The notes below the pieces were generated by a model. It was not told the origin of the DNA and searched no databases. It worked only from the letters and a program-made list of their open reading frames with translations. A stretch of 64,000 nt of DNA. Source: Gammaproteobacteria bacterium. GTDB lineage: Bacteria > Pseudomonadota > Gammaproteobacteria > Steroidobacterales > GCA-2729495. Both the position numbers and the translations under genes were made by a program. Position 1 is the first letter of the stretch; every line of letters starts with the position of its first letter. Where the stretch lies: positions 18,043 through 82,042 of the forward strand of contig RFHQ01000050.1 of NCBI GenBank assembly GCA_003695765.1, written 5' to 3'. This document shows positions 16,387-25,592 of the stretch, in pieces.

Positions 16387-17322
16387 TCAGAGCGCCTCCC
16401 CGGTGGTGATGCGCCGAAAGACCTCATCCAGCCGGCCGGATTCGAGCTGCAGCTGCTCGATGTCCCAGCCGCGCGCGTTCACCAGCTCGTCGACCGAGCT
16501 CAGGATCAGCGCCTGGTCGCGTGGCAAGGCGGTCAGGCGCCGCCCCTGCCGGTCGATCTCGACTTCGGCGACGGCCGACAGCGCCCGCAGCGCCTCGGCC
16601 GCGGCGTTCAGGTCGTCGAGATCGCGGAAGCGGATCGTCACGGCGTTGTGATAACGCGAGCGCTGGATCAGTTTTTCCGGCGTCTCATCGGCGACGATGC
16701 GTCCGGCGGCGATGATGATCGCCCGGTTGCAGACGGCATCCACCTCTTCCAGGATGTGCGTGGAAATCACGATGATCTTGTTGGCCGACATGGCGGCGAT
16801 CAGTTCCCGCACTTCGTGCTTCTGGTTGGGGTCGAGGCCGTCCGTCGGCTCGTCGAGGATCAACACGGGCGGATCGTGGAGTATTGCCTGCGCGAGGCCG
16901 ACGCGGCGCTTGAAGCCCTTGGACAAGGTTTCGATGCGCCGGTCGCGGACGCTCTCGAGATTCAGGCGCTCCACGGCCGCGCCCACGCGTTCCTGCCGCT
17001 CGCTCCCGCTGAACCCGCGGACCGCGGCGCAGAAGTCGAGGAATTCCCAGGGTGTCATCTCGCCGTAGACCGGGGCGCCTTCCGGGAGGTAGCCGAGGCG
17101 GGTCTTGGCCTCGATCGGATGCTGGTCGACCCGGAAACCGCAGATTTCGGCATAGCCGGCACTCGGTGGGACGAAGCCGGCGAACATGCGCATGGTCGTG
17201 GTCTTGCCGGCGCCATTGGGCCCGAGAAAGCCGAGCACCTCGCCAGGCTCGACCTTGAAGGAGATGCCATCGACGGCAGTCAGCGGACCGTATCGCTTGC
17301 TGAGGCCTTCAGCCTTGATCAT
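16387..17322 (-). CDS. ABC transporter ATPase (GldA-like)
   Basis: A 311-residue ATP-binding subunit. It has Walker A G-P-N-G-A-G-K-T-T, signature L-S-K-G-F-K-R-R (the usual Gly-Gln replaced by Gly-Phe-Lys, as is common in this subfamily), Walker B V-L-I-L-D-E-P-T-D-G-L-D-P and the H-loop S-T-H-I-L-E-E-V. The last 80 residues form the extra domain of GldA-type ATPases. The ATG at 17322 follows a GAGGTGCGAGC site; the longer open frame upstream is not needed. It heads the four-gene operon. Confidence 0.92.
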   Translation of the reverse strand: MIKAEGLSKRYGPLTAVDGISFKVEPGEVLGFLGPNGAGKTTTMRMFAGFVPPSAGYAEICGFRVDQHPIEAKTRLGYLPEGAPVYGEMTPWEFLDFCAAVRGFSGSERQERVGAAVERLNLESVRDRRIETLSKGFKRRVGLAQAILHDPPVLILDEPTDGLDPNQKHEVRELIAAMSANKIIVISTHILEEVDAVCNRAIIIAAGRIVADETPEKLIQRSRYHNAVTIRFRDLDDLNAAAEALRALSAVAEVEIDRQGRRLTALPRDQALILSSVDELVNARGWDIEQLQLESGRLDEVFRRITTGEAL

Positions 17323-17376
17323 GCTCGCACCTCGGCTCGAAGCGGCGGGAAATGCGGCGCCGGGTACCCCAAGCGG

Positions 17377-17402
17377 GTGGCGGTATTTTGCACAACCGCC
17401 AC
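17377..17402. promoter_or_regulatory. Inverted repeat between MFS gene and ABC operon
   Basis: Perfect 8-bp arms GTGGCGGT and ACCGCCAC flank a 10-nt loop. There is no T-tract on either strand, so it is either a weak terminator or an operator in the 99-bp gap upstream of the GldA-like gene. Confidence 0.4.
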
Positions 17403-17421
17403 AGCCGTGCAAGCAAGCGGT

Positions 17422-18702
17422 TCACTGGCGGCCGGCCGGCACGGTGACCGGCCGGATCAGCAGCACATTGAGCACCGCGACCGTCGCCATCAGCGCGACC
17501 AGGCCGAAGGGCAGCAGGTAACTGCCGCTGAGGCTGCGCAACTGGCCGCTGATCACGGTGCCGGCGGCCGCGCCCAGTGCATCGATCAGGGTCACCAGGC
17601 CGAGGATCTTGCCCAGCGCGCGCTGCCCGAAGGTCTCGACGGCGACCAGCTGGATCATCGTGAAGCTGCCGCCGAAGCCGAGGCCGAAGATCACGGCGAA
17701 GGCCCAGATCCGCTGGCTGGCGGTCGTCAGCGCCGGGCGGCCGCCGCCGGTTTCGAACAGCAGCAGGCAGCCGGCCAGCAGCAGCAGGCTGCTCAACAGC
17801 ATGACCCGGCGCTTGGGCAGGCGGTCGCTGGCGGCGCCGAACAGGAATTTGCCGGCGAAGCTGCACCAGAAGATCGTGGCGAAGACCAGCGTCGCGCGCG
17901 CCGCGGCGAAGCCGGCTTCCTGCTCCAGGAAGATCGTGACCTGGCTGTTCAGCGACTGGATCGAATACCACAGGCAGGCCGAGCCAACGGCCAGGCACCA
18001 CAGCGCGCGGCTGCGCAGGGCCCGCCGCAGGCTGACGCCGTCGCGCCCGGACCGGTCGACGATGTCCGCCGGCCCGGCGGAGTCGCCATCGGGAGCCAGT
18101 CCCAGCTCCGCCGGTGATTCCCGCAGCACCAGGAAACCGGGCAACACGGCGCAGACCCAGAAACCGGCGGCCAGCGCGCCCATGCCCCAGCGCCAGCCCC
18201 AGTCCTCGCTGGTGACCAGTGGCGCGATGGCCAGCGGCAGCACGGCGCCGGCCAGGCTGGACGCCGAGGCCAGCAGGCCGATGACGGTGCCCCGCAGGCG
18301 CCGGAACCAGTTGGACAGCAGGATCACGTTGACCAGCAGGCCGGACAGCACGAAGCCCAGCGCCAGCAGCCCGTGCAGCCAGTAGAGTTCGGTCAGCGAG
18401 CCGGCGAACGGGTAGCGCGTGAAGCAGGCCGCCATGATCAGCAGGCCGCCGCGGATCGCGCGCAGCACGCCGATACGGTCGACTATCGCGCCGACTGCCG
18501 GCGCGAGCAGCGCAGCCAGGCCCAGCGACAGGCTCGTGGTCACGCTGACTTCGCCCGCGGTCGCGCCGAACGTCTCGATGAAACGCGGAAACAGGTTCTG
18601 CGGCACGAACAGGGTCATGCCATTGGTGAAGAAATAGATCGCGAAGCAGCTCGCGGCGATATACCAGCCTGGAAACAGGCCCGCCGGGGCGCCGGCTTTC
18701 AC
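17422..18702 (-). CDS. MFS transporter (OFA/monocarboxylate-like)
   Basis: A 426-residue major facilitator protein with about 12 hydrophobic helices. The N-terminus (F-P-G-W-Y-I-A) and the loop between helices 2 and 3 with V-D-R-I-G-V-L-R resemble the oxalate/formate antiporter and monocarboxylate transporter groups; the second-half counterpart is A-A-S-D-R-L-P-K-R-R. Substrate is not predictable. The start is GTG 18702, overlapping the TGA of the upstream M16 protease gene (GTGA), so the two are translationally coupled. No Shine-Dalgarno site is needed or obvious. Confidence 0.85.
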   Translation of the reverse strand: MKAGAPAGLFPGWYIAASCFAIYFFTNGMTLFVPQNLFPRFIETFGATAGEVSVTTSLSLGLAALLAPAVGAIVDRIGVLRAIRGGLLIMAACFTRYPFAGSLTELYWLHGLLALGFVLSGLLVNVILLSNWFRRLRGTVIGLLASASSLAGAVLPLAIAPLVTSEDWGWRWGMGALAAGFWVCAVLPGFLVLRESPAELGLAPDGDSAGPADIVDRSGRDGVSLRRALRSRALWCLAVGSACLWYSIQSLNSQVTIFLEQEAGFAAARATLVFATIFWCSFAGKFLFGAASDRLPKRRVMLLSSLLLLAGCLLLFETGGGRPALTTASQRIWAFAVIFGLGFGGSFTMIQLVAVETFGQRALGKILGLVTLIDALGAAAGTVISGQLRSLSGSYLLPFGLVALMATVAVLNVLLIRPVTVPAGRQ

Positions 18703-21449
18703 CCGTCGTCGCCAGCGGCTGCGGGCGCCGCAAGCGGTTTGCCGTCGGCATCGATCTGGCGGATCCCGCTGAAGCCGAGATCGCCGAGCGTCGGTTCGAT
18801 GACGGCGCGGTCGCCGACCACGACCCAGACGAGCTGCCCTGGCTGCACCAGCCGGTGGGCGGCGGCGTTGACGGATTCCAGGTCCAGCGCGCGCAGCTGG
18901 TCGTCGTAGCGGTCCCAGTAATCGTCCGGCAGGCGGAAGCGGACGATCTCGCCGATTGAGTCCAGCACGCTGCGGGCCGCTTCCCAGCGCCCGGGAAGCG
19001 ACAGGGTGTTGCTGCGGATCACCGTGTCGAGCTCGGCGGCCGAGATCGGACGTTGCCCGGCGATATCCCGGTATTCCTTCTGCAATTCGGCGATCGCCTC
19101 CCGCGTCCGATCGGTCTGCACCTGCGCGTAGGCCAGCCAGGGCCGCTGGCCGCGGGCATCGACGACCAGGCTGTAGGCGCCGTAGGACCAGTGCTTGTCC
19201 TCGCGCAGGTTCATGTTGATCCGGCCGCTGGACAGTCCGCCGAAGACGTCGTTCAGCGCGATGATCTGGATCTCGTCCGGGTTGTCCTTCGGCGGCAGCA
19301 ACTGGCCGACGAAGATCACCGACTGGTCGGCGCCCGGCCGGTCGACGAGATAGAGCCATCGCTCTCGCGGCGGCGGTGCGACGTCGAGCCGTTTCGCCGG
19401 GGACTCGCCCGGTGTCCAGTCGCCGAACAGCTTCTCCAGCTGCGCCAGCAAATGCTGCCGGTCCACATCGCCGACGACCACGAGGCTGGCCCGGTTCGGC
19501 CGCAGCCAGGTCCGGTGGAAGGCCTTAAGGTCGTCACGGCCGATCGCGAGCACATCGGCCTCGGTGCCGGAGCCTGTCAGCGGCTGCGCGTAGGGGTGGC
19601 CCTCGCCGTAGAGCAGGCGCGGCAGCACGCGCAGGGCCATCGAGACCGGCTGGTTCTTTTCCTGCTGTATCCGGGCGAGCGCGATGCGTCGCTGGCGTTC
19701 CAGTTCCTCGGCCGGAAAGGCCGGATTGCGCACGACATCGGCAAAGACGTCCAGCGACTCGTCCAGCCGCTCGGCCAAGGCGCTCATCGACACCGTGGCA
19801 TCGTCGAGCCGTGCGCGGGCATCCAGCTCGGCGCCGAGCATTGCCAGTTCCTCGCTGATCTCGAGCGCGCTGCGCTTGCCGGTGCCCTCGTCCAGCATGG
19901 CCATGACCAGCGACGAGGTGCCGGGGCGCGCGTACTGGTCGGCGGCGAAGCCCGAATCGACGATCAGGGAGATTTCGACCAGCGGCAGCTCATGGCGCTC
20001 GGCGATGATGACTTCCATGCCGTTGCTCAGCCGCTCGCGGCTGAATTCGGGAAAGCCGACGTCCGGCAACGGTTCCGGCTGCGGCGGGCCGGCGTCGCGG
20101 TCGACGGCCGGCTCGCCGGCCTGCAGCGCCGGGTATGGCTGGACTTCGAGGACCAGGGCGCCCTGGTCGAGCCAGCGGGCCGCAGCTTCGCGCAGATCCT
20201 CGGGCGTGGCCGAGTCGATATCGGCCAGCTGCCGCCGGTAGGCGGCCGGATCGCCGGCGTAGACGGCGCCGCGGGCCAGAATGCCGGACTTGCCGCCGTA
20301 GCCCCCGACCTTCTCGATGCCGCGCAGGAAGGCCGCGCGGTATTCGGTACGGACACGGTCGAGCTCGCGCCGTGTCGGTCCGTCGGCGATGAAGCGGGCC
20401 AGTTCCTCGCGGGCGGCCCGCTCCAGCGGCGCCAGGTCGGGGTCGCCGGGCGGTGCCGACACCGTCAGATAGCTGATGCCGGCGATTTCCAGCGGCATGG
20501 TCGCCAGCGAGGCGTCGGTGGCGATCTGCTCGCGGTAGACCAGCCGCTCGTAGAGCCGGGAATTCTTGCCGCCGCCGATGATCTGGGCCGCCAGCGCCAG
20601 TAGCTGCGCATCGCGGCTGCCCCAGGCGGGTCCGGTCCAGGCCATGTACAGCCTCGCCTGCGGCACGCGGTCCTGCATGGTCATGCGGCGTTCGGCCGCG
20701 TGCCGCGGGATCCATTGCTGCGGCCGGCTCAAGGGCGGTCCGGGCGGGATCTCGGCGAAGTAGCGTTCGACCCTGGCGAATGCGTCCTCGGTATCGACAT
20801 CGCCGGCGATCACCAGCACCGCGTTGTTCGGCCCGTACCAGGTCTCGAACCACTGGCGGACGTCGTCCAGCGTGGCCGCGTCGAGGTCCTCCATCGAGCC
20901 GATGGTCTCCCAGGAATAGGGGTGTTCCTCGGGAAACAGCTGCGGCAGCATCAGCTGGAAGACCTTGCCGTAGGGCTGGTTATCGCCCTGCCGTTTTTCG
21001 TTCTGGACGACGCCGCGCTGCTCGTCGAGCTTGTCCTGCGTGATCGCGCCGATGAAATGCCCCATGCGATCCGACTCCAGCCACAACACGGTATCCAGGG
21101 CATTGCGCGGAACGGTGGCGAAATAGTTGGTGCGATCGAACCAGGTCGTGGCGTTCAGGTCGGTCGCGCCCAGTTCTTGCAGAAAGGGCAACAGTTCGGC
21201 ATCCAGGTGCTCCGTGCCCTGAAACATCAGGTGCTCGAACAGGTGCGCGAAACCGGTGCGGCCGCGCGACTCGTTCTTGGAGCCGACGTGATACCAGACG
21301 TTGACGGCGACGATCGGCGCCTTGTGGTCCTCGTGCACGATCACGCGCAGGCCGTTCTCCAGCGTGCGGGCTTCGAAGGGAATGTCGACGGCGGCGGTTG
21401 CCAGGACAGGCAGCAGAAAAATGGGCAGCAAGGCAAGGCGACGCAACAT
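18699..21449 (-). CDS. M16-family zinc protease, double-domain form
   Basis: A 916-residue exported protein (signal peptide 1-20, cutting near A-T-A-A) of the pitrilysin/insulinase clan. The N-terminal half carries the inverted zinc motif H69-L-F-E72-H73 and the distal Glu in V-V-Q-N-E-K. The second half (from about 460, F-S-R-E-R-L-S-N-G-M-E) is the structurally related inactive domain that helps enclose the peptide, so both halves of the M16B pair are fused in one chain. Likely periplasmic. It lies upstream of and overlaps the MFS gene. Confidence 0.93.
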   Translation of the reverse strand: MLRRLALLPIFLLPVLATAAVDIPFEARTLENGLRVIVHEDHKAPIVAVNVWYHVGSKNESRGRTGFAHLFEHLMFQGTEHLDAELLPFLQELGATDLNATTWFDRTNYFATVPRNALDTVLWLESDRMGHFIGAITQDKLDEQRGVVQNEKRQGDNQPYGKVFQLMLPQLFPEEHPYSWETIGSMEDLDAATLDDVRQWFETWYGPNNAVLVIAGDVDTEDAFARVERYFAEIPPGPPLSRPQQWIPRHAAERRMTMQDRVPQARLYMAWTGPAWGSRDAQLLALAAQIIGGGKNSRLYERLVYREQIATDASLATMPLEIAGISYLTVSAPPGDPDLAPLERAAREELARFIADGPTRRELDRVRTEYRAAFLRGIEKVGGYGGKSGILARGAVYAGDPAAYRRQLADIDSATPEDLREAAARWLDQGALVLEVQPYPALQAGEPAVDRDAGPPQPEPLPDVGFPEFSRERLSNGMEVIIAERHELPLVEISLIVDSGFAADQYARPGTSSLVMAMLDEGTGKRSALEISEELAMLGAELDARARLDDATVSMSALAERLDESLDVFADVVRNPAFPAEELERQRRIALARIQQEKNQPVSMALRVLPRLLYGEGHPYAQPLTGSGTEADVLAIGRDDLKAFHRTWLRPNRASLVVVGDVDRQHLLAQLEKLFGDWTPGESPAKRLDVAPPPRERWLYLVDRPGADQSVIFVGQLLPPKDNPDEIQIIALNDVFGGLSSGRINMNLREDKHWSYGAYSLVVDARGQRPWLAYAQVQTDRTREAIAELQKEYRDIAGQRPISAAELDTVIRSNTLSLPGRWEAARSVLDSIGEIVRFRLPDDYWDRYDDQLRALDLESVNAAAHRLVQPGQLVWVVVGDRAVIEPTLGDLGFSGIRQIDADGKPLAAPAAAGDDG

Positions 21450-21541
21450 CAGAGACTCCAGATCCGTTGAAAATGGCCGCGGGGCCGCTCGGGCGATCCA
21501 GTATACTGCCCGCGGGCACTGGCCCCCAGCGGCGGAGCGAG

Positions 21542-22888
21542 ATGGCGAACGACGGCCTGCTGATCACCAATGCGCGACTCGTCAACGAAGGCCGGATCTT
21601 CGACGCCGACCTGCGCATCGGTGGCGGGCGCATCGACGAAATCGGCGGCGGTCTGACCCCGCGGTCCGGCGAGCCGGTGCTGGATGCGAATGGCCGCTAC
21701 CTGTTGCCCGGCTGCATCGACGATCAGGTGCATTTCCGTGAGCCGGGCCTGACGCACAAGGGCGACATCGCCAGCGAATCGGCCGCGGCCGTGGCCGGCG
21801 GCATCACCAGTTTCATGGACATGCCGAATGTCCGGCCGCCCACGACCGACCGCGAGGCGCTCGCGGCCAAGTACGCGCTGGCCCGCGGCCGGGCCCGCGC
21901 GAACTACGCCTTCTATCTGGGTGCGACGAACGACAATCTCGATGAGCTGCGCGCGGTCACGCCGGCCGAGTGCTGCGGCATCAAGTGCTTCATGGGCGCC
22001 TCGACCGGCAATATGCTGGTGGACGACCCGGAGGTGCTGGAGCGCCTGTTCTCCGATGCGCCGGTGCTGCTGGTGACGCATTGCGAAGATTCGCCGACGA
22101 TCCGCGCCAACGAGGCGGCGGCCCGCGAACGCTATGGCGACGACGTCCCGCTGAGCGAGCACCCGAGGATCCGCTCGGCCGAGGCCTGCTACAAGTCTTC
22201 ATCGCTGGCCGTGGAACTCGCGCGGCGGCACGACACCCGGCTGCACGTGCTGCACCTGACGACTGCCCGCGAGATGGAACTGTTCACGCCGGGCCCCGTT
22301 ACCGGCAAGCGGATCACGGCCGAAGTCTGCGTGCATCACCTGTACTTCGACGCCAGCGACTATGCGCGCCTCGGCACGCGCATCAAGTGCAACCCGGCGA
22401 TCAAGACGGCGGCCGATCGGGAAGCCTTGCTGGAAGCGGTGCGCGACGGCCGTATCGACGTGATCGCGACCGACCACGCGCCGCACACGCTGGCCGAAAA
22501 GGCCGGCAATTACTTCGAGGCCCCGGCGGGGCTGCCGCTGGTGCAACACGCTCTGCAATGCGTGCTGGAGCACGTCCACGACGGCCGCCTGTCGCTGGAG
22601 CTCGTGGTCGAGCGCATGAGCCACCAGGTCGCCGAACTGTTCGGCATCCGCGATCGTGGCTATCTGCGCGAGGGTTACTGGGCCGACCTCGTGCTGGTCG
22701 ACATGCAGCAGGGCGAACCGGCCAGTGATGCGGGGGAGCTGGCGCGTTGCGGGTGGACGCCCTTCGACGGCCTCGAGTTTCGCTCGCGCATCGCGACGAC
22801 CTGGGTCAACGGCGTGATTGCCTGGCAGGACGGGCAGTTGACCGGTGCCGTTCCGGGCCAGCGCCTGGCCTGCAACGCCGCCCGCTAA
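21542..22888 (+). CDS. pyrC: Dihydroorotase (amidohydrolase family)
   Basis: A 448-residue zinc amidohydrolase probably closing carbamoyl-aspartate to dihydroorotate in pyrimidine synthesis. Visible motifs are D-D-Q-V-H-F-R-E-P-G (61-70), G-I-K-C-F-M-G-A-S with the candidate carboxylated Lys, T-H-C-E-D, H-V-L-H-L-T-T-A and A-T-D-H-A-P-H. The first His of the usual H-x-H pair is Gln62; I recall this form in a subgroup annotated as dihydroorotase. Allantoinase or hydantoinase activity is the alternative. ATG 21542 follows GGCGGAGCGAG. A TATACT box lies 34 bp upstream. The gene is divergent from the M16 protease gene. Confidence 0.85.
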   Translation: MANDGLLITNARLVNEGRIFDADLRIGGGRIDEIGGGLTPRSGEPVLDANGRYLLPGCIDDQVHFREPGLTHKGDIASESAAAVAGGITSFMDMPNVRPPTTDREALAAKYALARGRARANYAFYLGATNDNLDELRAVTPAECCGIKCFMGASTGNMLVDDPEVLERLFSDAPVLLVTHCEDSPTIRANEAAARERYGDDVPLSEHPRIRSAEACYKSSSLAVELARRHDTRLHVLHLTTAREMELFTPGPVTGKRITAEVCVHHLYFDASDYARLGTRIKCNPAIKTAADREALLEAVRDGRIDVIATDHAPHTLAEKAGNYFEAPAGLPLVQHALQCVLEHVHDGRLSLELVVERMSHQVAELFGIRDRGYLREGYWADLVLVDMQQGEPASDAGELARCGWTPFDGLEFRSRIATTWVNGVIAWQDGQLTGAVPGQRLACNAAR

Positions 22889-22972
22889 GCGAACCGGGCG
22901 GTGGCCCGCCGCTGTGATCAATTGCAGGACGGCTGACTCCGAAAGGGTCGCGGCCGCGAATCCTTCTCCGAG

Positions 22973-24394
22973 ATGCCCGCTTCGTCCGCAGCCCCGGTTA
23001 TCGTTTGGTTCCGCCAGGACCTGCGACTCGCCGACAATCCGGCGCTGACGGCGGCCGTTGCCAGCGGCCAACCGGTGCTGCCCGTCTATGTCCTGGACGA
23101 CGAGAATGCCGGTCCTGCTGCGATGGGCGGCGCCAGTCGCTGGTGGCTGCATCACAGCCTGGCGGCGCTGAACGAATCGCTCGACGGTCGTCTGTGCTGC
23201 CTGCGCGGAGCGGCCAATCGACTGGTGCCGGAGCTGGCACGCGCCAGCGGAGCCACGGCGGTTCATGTCAACCGCTGTGTCGAGCCCTGGCGCCGGGAGC
23301 GCGACCGCGAGGTGGCCGCCGCGCTAGGGCGGGACGGGATCGACTGGCGGGCCAGTGTGGGCAGTACGCTGTTCGATCCGGAGCAGGTCGCCAAGGCGGA
23401 CGGCAGCCCGTACCGCGTGTTCACGCCCTTCTACCGCAAGGGTTGCCTCACGGCTGCGCCAGCGCCGCGAACCCCGCTGGCGGCGCCCGGCAGCTTCTCG
23501 ATCTTCGACTGGGATGGTGGTACCGGTGTCGACGGACTGGCGCTGCTGCCGCGGGTGGCCTGGTATCGTGGCATAGAGCGCGCCTGGCAGGTCGGTGAAC
23601 GGGCGGCTGGGCAACGCCTGGCCGAGTTCCTCGAACATGGCCTGTCCGGCTATCGCGATGGTCGCGATCGGCCGGACCGCGAGCAGGTATCGCGGCTGTC
23701 ACCGCACCTGCACTTCGGCGAAATCTCGCCGAACAAGGTCTGGTACTCGGTGCTGCCGCTGGCCAATGACGCCCGCATCAGCGCGGACGTGGATCGCTTC
23801 ATGAGCGAGCTCGGCTGGCGCGAATTCTCCTATTACCTGCTCTGGCACTGGCCGGAGCTGCCGGCGGAGAACCTGCAGAAGAAATTCGACCGCTTTCCCT
23901 GGCAGCAGGAGCCGGATCTGTTGGCACGCTGGTGCCGCGGGCAGACCGGTTACCCGATGGTCGATGCCGGCATGCGCGAACTCTGGCAGACCGGTTATAT
24001 GCACAATCGCGTGCGGATGATCGTCGCCTCGTTCCTGGTCAAGAATCTACTGATCGACTGGCGCCAGGGCGCCGCATGGTTCTGGGACACGCTGGTCGAT
24101 GCGGACCTGGCCAACAACAGCGCGAGTTGGCAATGGGTTGCCGGTTGCGGCGCCGATGCGGCACCGTATTTCCGCATCTTCAACCCGGTGACGCAGGGCC
24201 GGAAGTTCGACCCGCATGGCAGCTACCTGCGCCGCTTCCTGCCGGAACTGGCGGCGCTGGATACGCGCTATCTGCACGCGCCCTGGGAGGCGCCGGCGGC
24301 GCTGCGTGAGGGTCTCGATTATCCCGAGCCGATGGTCGAGCTGAAGGCCTCGCGCGAACGCGCGCTCGCGGCCTTCCGCTCGCTCACTCGCTGA
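22973..24394 (+). CDS. phr: Deoxyribodipyrimidine photolyase (class I)
   Basis: A 473-residue blue-light DNA repair flavoprotein that splits cyclobutane pyrimidine dimers. The N-terminal antenna domain begins V-W-F-R-Q-D-L-R-L-A-D-N-P-A-L. The FAD domain holds S-R-L-S-P-H-L-H-F-G-E-I-S, R-E-F-S-Y-Y-L, Y-P-M-V-D-A-G-M-R-E-L, M-H-N-R-V-R-M and N-N-S-A-S-W-Q-W-V-A-G-C-G, the standard class I CPD photolyase set. The start follows a weak CTCCGAG spacer. It is a single gene 84 bp after pyrC. Confidence 0.95.
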   Translation: MPASSAAPVIVWFRQDLRLADNPALTAAVASGQPVLPVYVLDDENAGPAAMGGASRWWLHHSLAALNESLDGRLCCLRGAANRLVPELARASGATAVHVNRCVEPWRRERDREVAAALGRDGIDWRASVGSTLFDPEQVAKADGSPYRVFTPFYRKGCLTAAPAPRTPLAAPGSFSIFDWDGGTGVDGLALLPRVAWYRGIERAWQVGERAAGQRLAEFLEHGLSGYRDGRDRPDREQVSRLSPHLHFGEISPNKVWYSVLPLANDARISADVDRFMSELGWREFSYYLLWHWPELPAENLQKKFDRFPWQQEPDLLARWCRGQTGYPMVDAGMRELWQTGYMHNRVRMIVASFLVKNLLIDWRQGAAWFWDTLVDADLANNSASWQWVAGCGADAAPYFRIFNPVTQGRKFDPHGSYLRRFLPELAALDTRYLHAPWEAPAALREGLDYPEPMVELKASRERALAAFRSLTR

Positions 24395-24416
24395 ATACCG
24401 CCGACGCGCCTGCGCG

Positions 24417-25487
24417 TCAGATCAGGCCGGCCCTGGCCAGCTTTTCGATGTCGGCGCGCTGGCGCTGCTCGAAGTCCCCGCGCCGCGGTTCGATCACTTC
24501 GTCATTGCGCAGCAGGCCGTTCGGCTCGCGGAAGCGGCTGGCGAGGTAGCTCTCGGCATAGGCCTGGAAGGGCTGGCGCGACAGCATGTTGATCAGGCCG
24601 GTCCGGCGGCGGGCTGCGCGCAATGCGGCGATGTCGATGGTCGCATTGGCCACCATGGACTCACCGCCGGGCATGGCTTCGGCCAGCACCTGGCCGTGGT
24701 AGTCGACGACCTTGGACATGCCGGTGGTCGATTCCGCCGGCACCGGGTTGTCCAGCAGCGCCGCGGAGTTGGCCGAGACCACGTAAGCCAGGTTCTCGAT
24801 GGCCCGGGCGCGGCGCGCGATCTCCTTGATCGAGTCCTGCGGCGTGCCGGCTTCGCTGGTCGGGTGAATGAACAGTTCGGCACCGCGCATCGCGTGGCAG
24901 CGCGCGATCTCCGGATACAGGATCTCCTCGGACGCGATCGCCGCGATGCGGCCCAGCGGCGTGTCCGCGACCGGGAAGACGCCATCCAGCCCGTACAGGT
25001 CCAGGTATCGATCCCAGACGTCGTACGGGGTCGGGGCGCTGAGCGAGATCAGCCGGCGATAGCGCAGCAGGCAGTCGCCGTCCGGACCGAACAGGAAGCA
25101 GGCCTGGAAGTACAGGCTCGGGAAGTTCGGGTCGATTTCGTAGGCGTTGCCCGCCAGGTAGATGCCCAGGTCGCTGGCGATCGCGGCCAGGGCCGCATAT
25201 TCCGGGCCATCGATCTCCAGGGCCGCCTTGTCGCGCCACTCGGCCACCGACTCGCCCATCGGGAAACCGGTCAGGAAGTATTCCGGCAGCAGAACCAGCG
25301 CCGCGTCCTCGCCGCTGTACTGGCGGATGAAGGCCTTGCTGCCGGCGATCGCCCGGCGCAGGCGCCCGAGGCTCTCGCTCATTCTGGCGCGGGCGCTGGC
25401 GCGGTCCGGGCAGCTGTTGACGCAGTGGGTCGCTATCTGGAGGGCCAGTGCGCTGTAGCGCTGCGGCGCGGGCTGCTGCTCGTTCAT
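24417..25487 (-). CDS. Nitrilase-fold protein with altered catalytic residues
   Basis: A 356-residue carbon-nitrogen hydrolase homologue. Glu69 of the first motif (L-L-P-E-Y-F) is present. The Lys motif reads L-R-Y-R-R (residues 141-145), with Arg145 where Lys is expected. The nucleophile motif reads A-S-E-E-I-L-Y-P-E, putting Ser186 exactly where the catalytic Cys belongs. Two of three catalytic residues are therefore replaced, so normal amidase or nitrilase chemistry is unlikely. A binding or scaffolding role, or unusual Ser chemistry, would fit. The gene is divergent from the Kor cluster across a 167-bp shared promoter region. Confidence 0.85.
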   Translation of the reverse strand: MNEQQPAPQRYSALALQIATHCVNSCPDRASARARMSESLGRLRRAIAGSKAFIRQYSGEDAALVLLPEYFLTGFPMGESVAEWRDKAALEIDGPEYAALAAIASDLGIYLAGNAYEIDPNFPSLYFQACFLFGPDGDCLLRYRRLISLSAPTPYDVWDRYLDLYGLDGVFPVADTPLGRIAAIASEEILYPEIARCHAMRGAELFIHPTSEAGTPQDSIKEIARRARAIENLAYVVSANSAALLDNPVPAESTTGMSKVVDYHGQVLAEAMPGGESMVANATIDIAALRAARRRTGLINMLSRQPFQAYAESYLASRFREPNGLLRNDEVIEPRRGDFEQRQRADIEKLARAGLI

Positions 25488-25592
25488 GCTGCCATCCTGC
25501 CGGCCGCGCCGGTCTGCGGTGGGGGAGGCGCGATTCTTCCATCCCCGGCCTGGGGCGTGTCAACCGTCACGCATTGCGGGCTCGCGGCTATG

